Positions 51,616 through 61,900 are shown, counted from the first letter of the stretch. The stretch is 64,000 nt of DNA from Iningainema tapete BLCC-T55 (GCF_014698965.1 NZ_JACXAE010000054.1:62001-126000), one strand, 5' to 3'. Notes: generated by a model not told the origin, from the sequence alone. Numbers and translations: made by a program.

Positions 51616-52497
51616 ATGTTAAGCACACCAGAACAAAATCAAGAACCTGTATGGCTTGTAATTATCCGACTTTTACGGTGGGATAAGCCCGAAGGACGGT
51701 TAATACTAATGATTCCAGCCCTATGGGCTGTATTTTTGGCAGCTTCAGGGAAACCACCTTTACCATTAGTTGGCGTCGTCATACTAGGAACACTCGCCAC
51801 TAGTGCCACTGGATGTGTCGTTAATGATTTATGGGATAGAAATATCGATCCACAAGTAGAAAGAACACGATCGCGTCCCCTTGCTGCCCGCACCCTGTCT
51901 GTAAAAGTTGGTATTATTGTCGCCATCGTCGCTCTTCTTTGCGCTGCGGGTCTTGCATTCTATCTTAACTCACTCAGCTTCTGGTTGTGTGTAGCAGCAG
52001 TGCCAGTCATATTACTTTACCCTGGCGCAAAGCGTGTATTTCCTGTACCTCAGTTAGTGCTTTCCATCGCTTGGGGTTTTGGCGTCTTGATTAGCTGGAG
52101 TGCAGTGACAAAAAACCTCTCCACACCCGCTTGGCTTTTGTGGGGTGCAACTGTACTGTGGACATTGGGATTTGATACAGTGTACGCTATGAGCGATCGC
52201 GAAGATGACAAACGTATTGGTGTGAACTCCAGCGCCCTGTTTTTTGGAGATTACGCCCCTGTTACTATTGGCATTTTCTTTGCTGGGACTGTCATTTTAC
52301 TTAGTTGGTTAGGATTTGTGATAAATCTTAACATAGCTTATTGGATTAGCCTTGCCTTTGCTACCATTGGTTGGATTTGGCAGTTTACGCAATTAATAAA
52401 AAAAGATTTACCTAACTCAATATACGGTGAGATGTTCCGGCAAAATGTCTGGATTGGTTTTACCATCCTTGCTGGGATGATTATCGGGAGTTTGTAA
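51616..52497 (+). CDS. ubiA: 4-hydroxybenzoate polyprenyltransferase (UbiA family)
   Basis: A 293-residue integral membrane prenyltransferase. The two aspartate-rich motifs are NDLWDRNIDPQVERTRSRPL and YAMSDREDDKRIGVNS, which bind Mg-diphosphate. Eight or nine membrane helices can be seen. In cyanobacteria this enzyme attaches a solanesyl chain to 4-hydroxybenzoate in plastoquinone biosynthesis. Length is normal. Confidence 0.92.
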   Translation: MLSTPEQNQEPVWLVIIRLLRWDKPEGRLILMIPALWAVFLAASGKPPLPLVGVVILGTLATSATGCVVNDLWDRNIDPQVERTRSRPLAARTLSVKVGIIVAIVALLCAAGLAFYLNSLSFWLCVAAVPVILLYPGAKRVFPVPQLVLSIAWGFGVLISWSAVTKNLSTPAWLLWGATVLWTLGFDTVYAMSDREDDKRIGVNSSALFFGDYAPVTIGIFFAGTVILLSWLGFVINLNIAYWISLAFATIGWIWQFTQLIKKDLPNSIYGEMFRQNVWIGFTILAGMIIGSL

Positions 52498-52504
52498 TTA
52501 AGGC

Positions 52505-52996
52505 ATGAGGAAAATTATGATTGGGGTAATGGGACCTGGAGAACAGGCTACACCAAATGATTTGCAAAATGCCTATGAACTAGGAAAACTCATTGCCCAA
52601 CAAGGATGGGTTTTGCTCACTGGCGGTAGAAATGCTGGCGTAATGGATGCAGCAACTCAGGGAGCAAAATCTGCCAATGGTTTAACTGTTGGCATCCTCC
52701 CTGGGGATGATAAAAATGGCATTTCCTCCTCAGTTGATATTGCCATTTTTACTGACATGGGAAATGCGCGAAATAATATTAATGTTCTCTCCTCTGATGT
52801 AGTAATTGCTTGTGGTATGGGTGCAGGTACAGCATCAGAAATTGCCTTGGCTTTGAAAGCAGATAAAAAAGTAATTTTGTTGAGTGAGGATGAAGAAAGC
52901 AAAGTTTTCTTTCAGAAACTTTCACAGGAAAATGTTTATATTGTTGATAGTGTGATTAATGTAATTGCTACAACCAAGGCAATTTTGAGGAGTTGA
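52505..52996 (+). CDS. SLOG-fold TIGR00725-type protein
   Basis: A 163-residue Rossmann-like SLOG protein. Its nucleotide-binding turns read IGVMGPGEQ and LLTGGRNAGVMDAATQGAK, with the GAGTASEIALAL motif where LOG enzymes have PGGxGT. This places it in the TIGR00725 group rather than the cytokinin-activating LOG group. It probably binds a nucleotide or nucleotide derivative; the biochemical role is unknown. It starts 7 bases after ubiA and leads into the toxin-antitoxin genes. Confidence 0.8.
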   Translation: MRKIMIGVMGPGEQATPNDLQNAYELGKLIAQQGWVLLTGGRNAGVMDAATQGAKSANGLTVGILPGDDKNGISSSVDIAIFTDMGNARNNINVLSSDVVIACGMGAGTASEIALALKADKKVILLSEDEESKVFFQKLSQENVYIVDSVINVIATTKAILRS

Positions 52997-53000
52997 GACT

Positions 53001-53297
53001 TTGCCCTACCAGATAGCATTCTCAGTAGAGAGTTTGGCGCACTTAAGAGCATTGACGGCTCGACAGCAGAGAATCGTTTTGGCAGCAATTACCGAACAAC
53101 TGAGTAATGAACCAACTGTACCGACTCGCAACCGCAAGCAGATGCGACCAAATCCCTTAGCACTGTGGGAACTTCGAGTTGGAGATTTACGCGTGTATTA
53201 CGATATAGATGAAGAGGAGCTTGTAGTAGATATTCGTGCTGTAGGCGTCAAAGAAGGTAATCAGGTCTTAATTGGAGGAGAAATAGTTGAGCTATGA
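53001..53297 (+). CDS. RelE/ParE-family toxin
   Basis: A 98-residue toxin from a TTG start with GAGGAG upstream. The RelE/ParE fold is shown by MPYQIAFSVESLAHLRALTA, VRTRNRKQMRPN and LWELRVGDLRVYYDIDEE. RelE toxins cleave mRNA on the ribosome. It precedes its antitoxin, an order seen in several relE-type modules, and overlaps it by 4 bases. Confidence 0.88.
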   Translation: MPYQIAFSVESLAHLRALTARQQRIVLAAITEQLSNEPTVPTRNRKQMRPNPLALWELRVGDLRVYYDIDEEELVVDIRAVGVKEGNQVLIGGEIVEL

Positions 53298-53542
53298 AAA
53301 CAATTGAAATAACCGAATCCGATACTCTTTGGTCAGAGTATGTTCAAAGTCAAGAGCCAATTGTTTTAACCCGTAATGGTAAGCCTGTTGCTGCGTTAGT
53401 TCCCATCGAAGGCGTTGACATGGAGACACTTAGCTTGAGTATGAACCCGAAGTTTCTGGAGATAATTGAACGCTCAAGAGCTAGCCAAAAAACAGAAGGT
53501 AGGCTCTCGCTTGAGGAAGTCCGTCAGCAGTTAGGTCTGTAA
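53294..53542 (+). CDS. Phd/YefM-type antitoxin
   Basis: An 82-residue antitoxin: MKTIEITESDTLWSEYVQS begins the Phd-like N-domain, followed by EPIVLTRNGKPVAALVPIEG and an acidic C-terminal part. It overlaps the toxin gene by 4 bases, so translation is coupled. It also overlaps the HicB-like gene on the other strand by 19 bases. Confidence 0.88.
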   Translation: MKTIEITESDTLWSEYVQSQEPIVLTRNGKPVAALVPIEGVDMETLSLSMNPKFLEIIERSRASQKTEGRLSLEEVRQQLGL

Positions 53543-53751
53543 AATGCTATCATGTCAACTTCGCCTCGATCTTGCAGCACTTCAATGTAGAGAGCGATCG
53601 CTTCTTCAATATTGGTTAATGCTTCCTGTTGTGTTTTACCCTGACTAATACAACCAGGCAGACTTGGTACTTCAACAACAAAATAACCATCTTCACCTGG
53701 ATAAAGTAGCACTGTGCGCTTTGATGTAGGTTGAGGTTTCGTAGTGTTCAT
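53524..53751 (-). CDS. HicB-like antitoxin, solitary
   Basis: A 75-residue protein with the HicB RNase-H-like half: LYPGEDGYFVVEVPSLPGCISQGKTQQEALTNIEEAI. HicB normally binds the HicA toxin; no hicA gene is next to it, so it may be an orphan or partner a toxin elsewhere. It lacks the C-terminal DNA-binding domain of full-length HicB. Confidence 0.82.
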   Translation of the reverse strand: MNTTKPQPTSKRTVLLYPGEDGYFVVEVPSLPGCISQGKTQQEALTNIEEAIALYIEVLQDRGEVDMIAFYRPNC

Positions 53752-53821
53752 AACGATGACGCCTACCCAATTACTTCATCCAAATACTAACATTACACTA
53801 TGAGCTATTGGCATTTTACCT

Positions 53822-54388
53822 ATGACTACCACACCATCAGAAAAAGTACGTTGGACAACTGCCGACTTGGAATTATTTCCTGATGACAGCAAACGCTATG
53901 AAATTATTGATGGAGAGTTATTTGTGACTAGAGCACCCCACTGGAAACATCAGAAGGTTTGTGTAAAAATAGGAACACAATTGGAACTATGGTCAACTCA
54001 GACTGGATTGGGACAAGTTGCCTTTGCACCAGGGGTGATCTTTACTGACGCTGACAACGTAATTCCTGATATAGTTTGGGCAAGTAATCAACGATTGGCA
54101 GAATTACTTGATGAGGCGGGGCATTTAACAGGTGCGCCAGATTTGGTAGTGGAGGTGCTTTCCCCAGGAGTTGAGCAAGAAAGACGAGACAAACAATTAA
54201 AGTTAAAGTTGTACTCGGCTCAAGGAGTGCAGGAATACTGGATTTTTGACCGCGAAAAGCAAAAAATAGAAGTTTACCGTCGGGAAAATGCTGTCTTAAA
54301 ACTAGCTGTAACTTTGTTCACTAAAGATAATTTAACCAGCCCTTTATTGCCTGGATTTAGTTGTGCTGTTGAGCGTTTGTTTAGCTAG
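53822..54388 (+). CDS. Uma2 family (DUF820) nuclease-like protein
   Basis: A 188-residue Uma2 protein. VRWTTADLELFPDDSKRYEI, GVIFTDADNVIPDIVWAS (Asp) and LVVEVLSPGVEQERRDKQLK (Glu-x-Lys-type) mark the nuclease-like core; QEYWIFDREKQKIEVY ends the sheet. It converges on a methyltransferase gene 18 bases away. Third Uma2 in the window. Confidence 0.9.
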   Translation: MTTTPSEKVRWTTADLELFPDDSKRYEIIDGELFVTRAPHWKHQKVCVKIGTQLELWSTQTGLGQVAFAPGVIFTDADNVIPDIVWASNQRLAELLDEAGHLTGAPDLVVEVLSPGVEQERRDKQLKLKLYSAQGVQEYWIFDREKQKIEVYRRENAVLKLAVTLFTKDNLTSPLLPGFSCAVERLFS

Positions 54389-54405
54389 CGATTCACGACT
54401 TTGAA

Positions 54406-55110
54406 TCATATTTTAGTTGCGATCCAGCCACTCACCCAAAGTCCTGTATAAAACCTCATGATATTCCCAAATCCTGCTTGTTGCAATAGCTCCTCTTCCC
54501 TTGCTTCTGAAACAGGATGCACCCCGTGGTTGAATGGTTTCATCATTTCTAAATGCTTTTCATAGGGCATTCCCATTTCTTGTCGGTATGCAGCTACGAA
54601 GCTAATCCGTTCTTCCATTTCTGCAGTATCCTTATTACCAAAGACATCAACTACAAATAAAGTTGCTGAAGAATTTAGTCGTTGAGCAATATTTTGTAGG
54701 AAAGTTAGTTTACTGCCATCATCCGGTAGAAAATGCATTACCAAAATGCTGGTTGCTGCATCAAAAAGAGGGGTTAAGGGTAAATCTTGAACGTATCCAT
54801 TAAACAAACTAACCCGTGGCGACAAAGAATTTTGATCGATTTTCTGTTGGGCGATCGCTAGCATATTACTGGATGGATCGACACCCAAAATTTTCCACTG
54901 TGGATTGCCTTGGCTGAGCCGGAGTATTTCCGTACCTCCTCCTGCACCAACAATTAAAAGATGAGCATTTTCTGGTAGACGGCGTTTTAGAATAGCCTTG
55001 ACCATTGTATGCATCGCCGAATATCCTGGCATAGCCATTTCAATCAGATTATTGTATTCGCTGGCTGCCACAGGTGGGTTTGTATCAAAATTTATTGTCT
55101 GGTTTGACAT
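54406..55110 (-). CDS. class I SAM-dependent methyltransferase
   Basis: A 234-residue enzyme. SAM-binding motif I is LLIVGAGGGTEILRLSQ, followed by ILGVDPSSNMLAIAQQ (acidic residue after strand 2) and an ATSILVMHFLPDDG catalytic face. The C-terminal part is hydrophobic and helical. The acceptor is unknown. It stands alone, divergent from nothing close, and precedes the ATPase/TOPRIM pair by 150 bases on the same strand order. Confidence 0.87.
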   Translation of the reverse strand: MSNQTINFDTNPPVAASEYNNLIEMAMPGYSAMHTMVKAILKRRLPENAHLLIVGAGGGTEILRLSQGNPQWKILGVDPSSNMLAIAQQKIDQNSLSPRVSLFNGYVQDLPLTPLFDAATSILVMHFLPDDGSKLTFLQNIAQRLNSSATLFVVDVFGNKDTAEMEERISFVAAYRQEMGMPYEKHLEMMKPFNHGVHPVSEAREEELLQQAGFGNIMRFYTGLWVSGWIATKI

Positions 55111-55259
55111 ACTTGTGTTAAATTTTTTATTAGTATAATAGCATATGAAAACGTATCACCAGCACCAACCTCCACCAAAACTAGTGGATAAAGTCATACA
55201 ATCGTGCTAACTTGTCCTCACTTAAAGTTTCTCCTATTTAATAAAAGCTAAAATCACTA

Positions 55260-56207
55260 TTAAACAAATTGATATAACGTTTCTAAGAAAAAAGGAATAT
55301 GATATTTAGTATCGTTTCTTTGCTCTGAGTAAAATCTTCCTATTGCTAACAAGAGTTGCTCTCTAAATACCTCTGCCGTACTACTCCAATCACTTGATGG
55401 TTGAATTAGGTTCCAGTAATCCTTAGCTTTTTTGATTGTTAATAAAGCATAGACTAGCTCATTTTTGCGCAGGTCATCTATAGTTGTTTGAAACTGATCT
55501 TTCCATGAATCCTGCAACTTGTCTATTTTGCTACAATCTAGCCCAAAGCAGTAACTAATACGATTAGATGCTCTTTGGAAGTTATTCTGTAAATCAGAGT
55601 CATTGCAAATTTCCTCCGCCATATTAATATAAATATCTTGCAGCAAGAGAGGTCTTTCCTTATAAATAGGCGGAGTAGTAAAATTATTAAATATTTGTTG
55701 AAGTTCTGGTGTCAGAAAATATGCTTCTTTATGAATTAAACCTGTAACCCATATATGATGAAGTTTTGCATTATTTTTATTTATTTTTGATTTATGATAA
55801 AGATTACGGAAAATTTCTTCTGTATCTGAAAAACTATAGTTATCAATCTGTTGGACTTGCAAATCTAGATCTACAAGTGCAAAAACTTTTTCAGGACTTA
55901 AATATGAGTTAGTGCTGTCGTTATTGTGCAACTCTAAAAGAGTAAAATATGTATCTAATACATCTTTACGATCGCCACAATTAAAAAATTGTGGACGATA
56001 CTGACTCCACCACTTTGGAAGACATGCGTTATAAAAATTAGCATCTGGCATTTGCTCCATTCTTCCATATAATTGAGGTGATGGTCTACCATGTATATCC
56101 CAGATACCACCTTCACCTTCACATAGTACTACAATTTTGTTTTTTATTCTTCGCAAACGAATAATTGTTTCACAATGTTGTCTTAGTTGTTCCGGCTTAA
56201 AACTCAT
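55260..56207 (-). CDS. TOPRIM-like nuclease partner of the AAA ATPase
   Basis: A 315-residue protein. The order of an early strand with Glu (KIVVLCEGE, Glu30) and a later DxD (VFALVDLDL, Asp113 and Asp115) is the TOPRIM pattern of OLD-family and DUF4435-type nucleases. The rest is helical with many Asn and Tyr. It starts 2 bases after the ATPase gene ends on the same strand, so the two are coupled, as in PARIS (AriA/AriB) and related ATPase-TOPRIM defense modules. I infer the role from the motifs and the pairing; it could also be a DUF4435-like protein of another system. Confidence 0.65.
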   Translation of the reverse strand: MSFKPEQLRQHCETIIRLRRIKNKIVVLCEGEGGIWDIHGRPSPQLYGRMEQMPDANFYNACLPKWWSQYRPQFFNCGDRKDVLDTYFTLLELHNNDSTNSYLSPEKVFALVDLDLQVQQIDNYSFSDTEEIFRNLYHKSKINKNNAKLHHIWVTGLIHKEAYFLTPELQQIFNNFTTPPIYKERPLLLQDIYINMAEEICNDSDLQNNFQRASNRISYCFGLDCSKIDKLQDSWKDQFQTTIDDLRKNELVYALLTIKKAKDYWNLIQPSSDWSSTAEVFREQLLLAIGRFYSEQRNDTKYHIPFFLETLYQFV

Positions 56208-56209
56208 AT

Positions 56210-57694
56210 TTAGCTTTTCACTTCTTGTTTTAGAAGTTTTGGTTCTAGTTCCTTAACATGAGCAGGTGTGAGGGCTTGGCATAACTCATATGAGTGAGTT
56301 GCAAGAATATATTGATTACTGGGTGACCATTGGTTCAAATCTGAAATTATTTGATATTGCCAATCAGGATGAAGTGCTATTTCAATTTCATCCATTAGCA
56401 CAATTGCATCTTCTATATTATAGTATTTTATCCACATATAAATGCTCAGCCTCTTCAACTCACCGTGACTTAGGTCTTCAGGATAGAGTTCTATATTCTC
56501 ACTATCTCTATCTAGTTTGAAGGTGACTCCTGAAAGATCTGCATTTATATTTATTCTTTTGTTAACCAACATTAGATTTAAATCATTCATTAATGCTTTA
56601 TAGCTATTACCATACTCTCCTGTTTCTATAGCTTCTCTAAAATCTTTATCTCGAGCAGCCTTAAAAGATTCAATCAGGAGATCCACCGCAAGAAAATCAT
56701 AGGTAAAAAAACTAGGAAGTTTAGACTTTGCCACCACAAGCTGTGAATAATAATCATTTTCTTTACTTTGCTCTTTAAATAATAGTGTTCGGGATTTTTG
56801 AGAAAGGAAGAGAAAAACTTGAGTAGCAGGAGCAGCAAGAAATATTTTCTGTGATAGTTTCTTTAAAAAAGCTTCGGCTTCTGTCATATTTATATTATTA
56901 AGATGGCAAAGTAAAACTTCTTCGGCAACATTTGTATTTGCAGAATAACTACATATATATATCAAGTTTTGTGATTGTAAATATTTTAATACTCTTTGTA
57001 AAATACGCTCAAGTTGTTCACGTTCTTCATAAAATTTCTCCAGGTTCAATTTGGACACGTCTAGTCTTCCTTGAACTTCCTCTTGAACTTCCTCTTGAAC
57101 TTCCTCTAGAGATACACTTGCTAATCTTGTTACTGAACTTCTCAATCCAAATAATCGAAGTTCTTCCATCACTTCTTTAATACGAATACGTTTCTCTTCA
57201 ATACTTTCAATTTTTTTGAACATTTCTAATCGATTAATAGCCTTGGCAAATTTAGCAATATGTTCTTCAGTAAGTGATATTTTATTTTTAATATCATCTA
57301 ATTTTGTTGAGACAGAAAATCTGAAATTATCATAATCATTTTCTTCATCGCCTTTATCCTTGGAATTTAATAACTCTTTAATATAAGAGTCTTTATAGGA
57401 TAAAAATTCAATTTGTACAATTTTGTTATCATCCCAAATGTCAATTATGGCTAGTGTTTTATTATGTGAATTTTCAGGAATTTTGAATCCATAAAGCAGA
57501 TTTTTCAAAAAAGGTATCCGCTCAGGCTCAGTAGAGCAATGTAGTAACACAAAAATTAATTGCAAAAGTGTACTTTTTCCACCACCATTTTGACTACCAA
57601 GTGGAAAAATATTGGGAACAAATTCATTTTCAAAAGAAATGTCAACGTTATTTAAGACACGAAAATCTGGAACTTGGATTCTTAATAAATGCAT
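56210..57694 (-). CDS. AAA-type ATPase of an ATPase/TOPRIM pair
   Basis: A 494-residue ABC-like AAA ATPase. Walker A is GSQNGGGKSTLLQL, a signature-like LSHGELKRLSIY, Walker B AIVLMDEIEIALHPDW, and an H-loop ILATHSYE. A coiled-coil arm lies between (res about 150-260) and includes a 12-base tandem repeat encoding EEVQ units. This is the OLD/RloC-type architecture. It is upstream of, and 2 bases from, the TOPRIM-like gene. Confidence 0.82.
   Translation of the reverse strand: MHLLRIQVPDFRVLNNVDISFENEFVPNIFPLGSQNGGGKSTLLQLIFVLLHCSTEPERIPFLKNLLYGFKIPENSHNKTLAIIDIWDDNKIVQIEFLSYKDSYIKELLNSKDKGDEENDYDNFRFSVSTKLDDIKNKISLTEEHIAKFAKAINRLEMFKKIESIEEKRIRIKEVMEELRLFGLRSSVTRLASVSLEEVQEEVQEEVQGRLDVSKLNLEKFYEEREQLERILQRVLKYLQSQNLIYICSYSANTNVAEEVLLCHLNNINMTEAEAFLKKLSQKIFLAAPATQVFLFLSQKSRTLLFKEQSKENDYYSQLVVAKSKLPSFFTYDFLAVDLLIESFKAARDKDFREAIETGEYGNSYKALMNDLNLMLVNKRININADLSGVTFKLDRDSENIELYPEDLSHGELKRLSIYMWIKYYNIEDAIVLMDEIEIALHPDWQYQIISDLNQWSPSNQYILATHSYELCQALTPAHVKELEPKLLKQEVKS
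57071..57106. repeat. tandem 12-bp repeat in the ATPase coiled coil
   Basis: Three exact copies of TTGAACTTCCTC lie head to tail. On the coding strand they give the EEVQ repeat in the coiled-coil arm. Replication slippage here can add or remove 4 residues without a frameshift. Confidence 0.8.
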
Positions 57695-57769
57695 AAAAAG
57701 CTCCTGTTACCAGTTTGATATTCATCATTTTAGACGATCGCGCCCATGTGGGTACGGCTGAGACAACCT

Positions 57770-58338
57770 CTACAGTTGAATAACCACTTTGCCAAAATGC
57801 GAACCGCTTTTGAGATATTGGTAGGCTGCTTTGGCTTCAGATAAGGAAGAGGTGCGATCAATAATTGGCTTGAGTTGATGAAGTGCGATCGCTCGATTCA
57901 TCGCCTCAAACATCTTGCGGCTACCCACATAAATGCCTTGCAGCGTAATACTTTTACCCAAAATAGGCTGTGGATTGATTTCACCACCAAAACCAGTTAG
58001 CACCCCAATCAAACTAATGCGACCACCATAACGAACTGCTTTAATTGATTTCTGTAGTGTTCCAGCTCCGCCAACTTCCACCACATGATCGACTCCAATA
58101 GAATCAGTGAGGCGATACACTGCTTCTTCCCAATTGGGCGTGGTTTTGTAGTTAATGGTGTCATCCGCGCCAAGTACTTTAACTCGTTCCAGTTTTTCAT
58201 CACTACTGGAAGTCACAATTACCCGCGCCCCATGCAGTTTGGCAAATTGTAGGGCAAAGATCGAAACGCCTCCTGTTCCCAAAATTAAAACCGTCTCGCC
58301 AGCCTTGAGATTACCTTTAGTAACTAGCGCTGCTAATT
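57770..58338 (-). pseudogene. truncated zinc-type alcohol dehydrogenase (C-terminal half)
   Basis: From the stop at 58339-58341 onward the frame reads [16 protein letters not shown], followed by [17 protein letters not shown], the NAD(P)-binding turn of medium-chain dehydrogenases. The coenzyme domain and the C-terminus, ending [12 protein letters not shown], are intact. The catalytic N-terminal domain is gone, since the upstream sequence breaks off with a stop. What remains is about 187 residues. It is a 3' fragment of an NADPH-quinone-reductase-like gene. Confidence 0.8.
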
Positions 58339-58506
58339 ACTACTATTGTCAGCGATGAGGGTTTTCCAGATGGAAAGATCAGGGTTTTCCTGATTGAAAT
58401 CTCACGCCAGTCAAGGTAATCTGCCAATGCAGCTAAAAGAAGCACTCTTTGGAAGTGTCGCGATTAGGCTGTCTTCCCACTGCTCTGGGCGCAATCACGT
58501 CCCAAT

Positions 58507-58704
58507 TTGGAACTAATCAATGTAGTTATGCCGACAATGAATGATTTGGAAGCAACACGCCATAAGAAGGCTCAGGTCAACCCAACCTATGTCACAATTT
58601 TGACACTGAACAATTATGGACTAGTCTATTCACCGCCAAAAGAACCAACACAAATTGGGCATGAAGTCTTATGGGCTGGCATGGTGAGAGAGTCAACACA
58701 CTAG
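58507..58704 (+). pseudogene. response-regulator receiver remnant
   Basis: A 65-codon open frame whose first half (NVVMPTMNDLEATRHKKAQV, then NPTYVTILTLN) matches the receiver-domain strand with phospho-Asp region and the Thr strand of hybrid histidine kinases (typical form MPxMDGLEATR). The phospho-acceptor Asp is not where it should be, and there is no full domain. It is a decayed fragment of a receiver domain. The stretch 58340-58506 shows nothing else. Confidence 0.5.
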
Positions 58705-58719
58705 GTTAGGGCAGCTTCC

Positions 58720-58938
58720 TGATGGAGCCACTCTACCCCATGACAATGATTATTATTATGATTGATTGTATATTTTATTTTTTGGAAGTCCCTGAATGAT
58801 TAGTGCATAAGTTATACCTGCTGACAACTATTTAAAACAGAGGATTCTAGATCAGAATTTTCCTGCGTGCTAATATGCGCAGTTATGACGAAGTCGCCGT
58901 CAACTGATACATGATAGCTTGAAGATAAAAAAATAATT
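58720..58938. promoter_or_regulatory. upstream region of the caspase-hydrolase gene
   Basis: The 219 bases between the remnant and the caspase gene are AT-rich. GAAGATAAAAAAATAATT lies before the ATG and holds only a weak ribosome binding site. No clear promoter or repeat is visible. Confidence 0.3.
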
Positions 58939-61900
58939 ATGATTCGTAACTTGTATGCTTTATTAGTTGGGATAGACAATTATCCTGACCCAAATCACTG
59001 TTTACAAGGCTGTGTTAACGATATTACAGTAATAGAAGAGTATCTTAACGAAAGGTTTGATCGCAAAGAATACCAACTGCATTTACTCACACTTAAGAAT
59101 GACCAAGCAACTCGTGAGGCGGTTATTCATGACTTTCGCAAACATCTTTGTCAAGCGGGAAAAGACGATATAGTTATGTTTTATTACAGTGGTCATGGTT
59201 CACAGGAGTTAGCACCAAAGGAATTTTGGCAACTAGAACCAGATCATCTTGATGAAACCATAGTGTGTTATGACAGTCGTACCGAAAACGGCTGGGATTT
59301 GGCTGATAAAGAATTGGCACTACTAATTGCGGAAGTTGCAGAAAAAAACCCGCACATGACCATTATTATGGACTGCTGCCACTCTGGTTCTGGCACAAAA
59401 GACCCGATGCAACAGACTAAAGTGCGTCGCTTCCCCACAGACAAGCGAGAACGCCCTCTTGATAGTTTTATTTTTACATTGGAAGATTTAAATCGACTTT
59501 TAGGTACTAGTGAGGTTAAACCTGAAGATAACCCTACTGGCTGGAGGATGCCCAAAGGTAGTCATGTTCTCCTCGCAGCTTGTCGAGACTACGAAACAGC
59601 GAAGGAATACTATGGAGATGACCAACATCGGGGTGGTTTCTCTTATTTTTTGATGGATACACTTTCCAGAACTAACGGAAAGAAGCTAACTTATCGGGAT
59701 TTGTTTGGGCGAACAAATGCTTTAGTACGGGGTAAAATCGCCGAGCAGTCTCCTCAGTTGGAAGTGAATAATCCTCTTGATGACAACAAATTTTTCCTAG
59801 ATGGAGCGATCGCCGAACTTGAACCCTACTTTATGGTGAAGAATGACAAAATCTCTGGCTGGGCGATCAAAGGCGGTGCCGTCCACGGAGTTCAACCACC
59901 CAAAAACGGCGAAACGACTTTACTTGCACTGTTTCCCTTTGATGCCACTATCGAAGACTTGCGCGATCCGTCTAAGTCTGTGGGTACAGCAAAAGTGACT
60001 CAAGTATTGCCAACTAAGAGTAAAATTGATATCGAGGGCGTACAAAACCTCACTGCTGATGCCACTTTTAAAGCAGTTGTTACCAGTCTGCCACTACCGC
60101 CTTTAGGGGTTCACTTTGAGGGAGATGAAGCGGGTGTAACTAAAGCACGCGACGCCCTAAAAACTGCTGGACTCAATCGTAAGCAACCCTCACCCTATGT
60201 GCGCGAAGAGCAAGAACTTGCCAAAGCCCCGTTTCGTTTGTTATGTCGCAATGAGCAATATTTGATAGCTAGACCTACAGATGACCGACCCTTAGTAGAT
60301 CAAATTGATGGTTACACCTCAGAAAACGCAGACAAGGCAATTAAACGCTTAGAACATATTGCCCGTTGGACGACAATTGCTGAACTGTCAAATACTGCGA
60401 CAACTCAAATTAAAGCTGGTGACGTGAAGATGGAACTTATCTTCACAAGTGAGGAATTATCTCAATCAAAGCAGATGCGTTTGCAGTACAAATTTAATCA
60501 GGACAGTAATCAATGGGAAAGCCCAGAATTTAAACTAAAACTCACCAATAATAGTAAGAAGCAACTTTACTTTGCCCTAGTCAACCTTTCAGATAATTTC
60601 TCTATTAGCGCTCCGTTTTTTGAAACAGGTAGCATCAGACTTAAACCAGGAGAAGAAGCTTATGCGCTAAATGGAGAATATTTGATACTCGAAGTTCCAG
60701 ATGAGTTATCGTCACAAGGAATTACCGAGTATAAAGACATTATTAAATTGATAGTTAGCAACGATGAATTTGACGCTAGATTACTGACTCAAGATAAATT
60801 AGATGCTCCTCGTCCACCTGCATCAAGAGATATCGATTCTCTCAATCACAGCAGCCTTGAGCGTTTGATGAATCGTACTCAAAATCGCGAAGTCAAACCT
60901 AAAAGCACAGCTAAGTTTGACGATTGGTACGCTGAGGAAATTACAATCACCACAGTCCGTCCTTTAAATTCGACTCCAGTTTCAAGAGAAACAGAACAAC
61001 AATTAGGAGCAGGAGTCAAATTACAACCGCATCACAGTTTGGTGGCAAATGCAAGACTAACTACCACACCCCAAGTCAGCCGGGATTTGGGGAATAAAAT
61101 TTTGCCTCCTATTCTGCGGGAAGATCGAGAAGTTATTCGACCCTTCCAATTTACTCATAGTCGCGGTACAGATCCCGGATTAAGTGTACTGCAATTGACC
61201 GACGTTGCCGACTACACCGTTGTCACCCCAGATGCACCTTTGAAGTTATTAGTTGATGCACCACTAGCAGACAATGAATACCTTCTTCCTGTTGGCTATG
61301 ACGGTGAATTTTTCTTGCCTTTAGGTCGTGGTACAACAACTCAAGACGGCAAAACAGAAATTATCCTAGAACAATTACCAGCCCCAGTGAGTCAGGGAGA
61401 GCGCAGCATCCAAGGATCTATTCGCATCTTCTTTGAAAAAGTGATTAGCCAGAATTTCGGGCGGGAATTTAAGTACCCCATTTTAGCAGTGGCTGATGTG
61501 GGAGACGACAAGAAAGTCAACTATAAACGGGATGCAGCTGATGTTCAGCAGCGAGTGGCGCAAGCAAAACGAATTGCCCTCTACATCCACGGTATTGTTG
61601 GTGATACTGAAAGTTTAGTAAATACCATAAAACAACCAGTATTGCAAGTAGATGGACAAAAGCGTTCCATCAGCGAACTTTACGACGTGGTTCTCACCTT
61701 TGACTACGAAAACTTGAATACCTCAATTGAGCAGAATGCTTTACATTTAAAACAGCGACTTGCAGATGTGGGTTTGGGAGAAAATCACAGCAAAGAACTG
61801 CACATTATTGCTCACTCAATGGGGGGTTTGGTATCTCGTTGGTTTATTGAGCGAGAAGGCGGTAATAAAGTTGTCCAACACTTGATTATGTTGGGTACAC

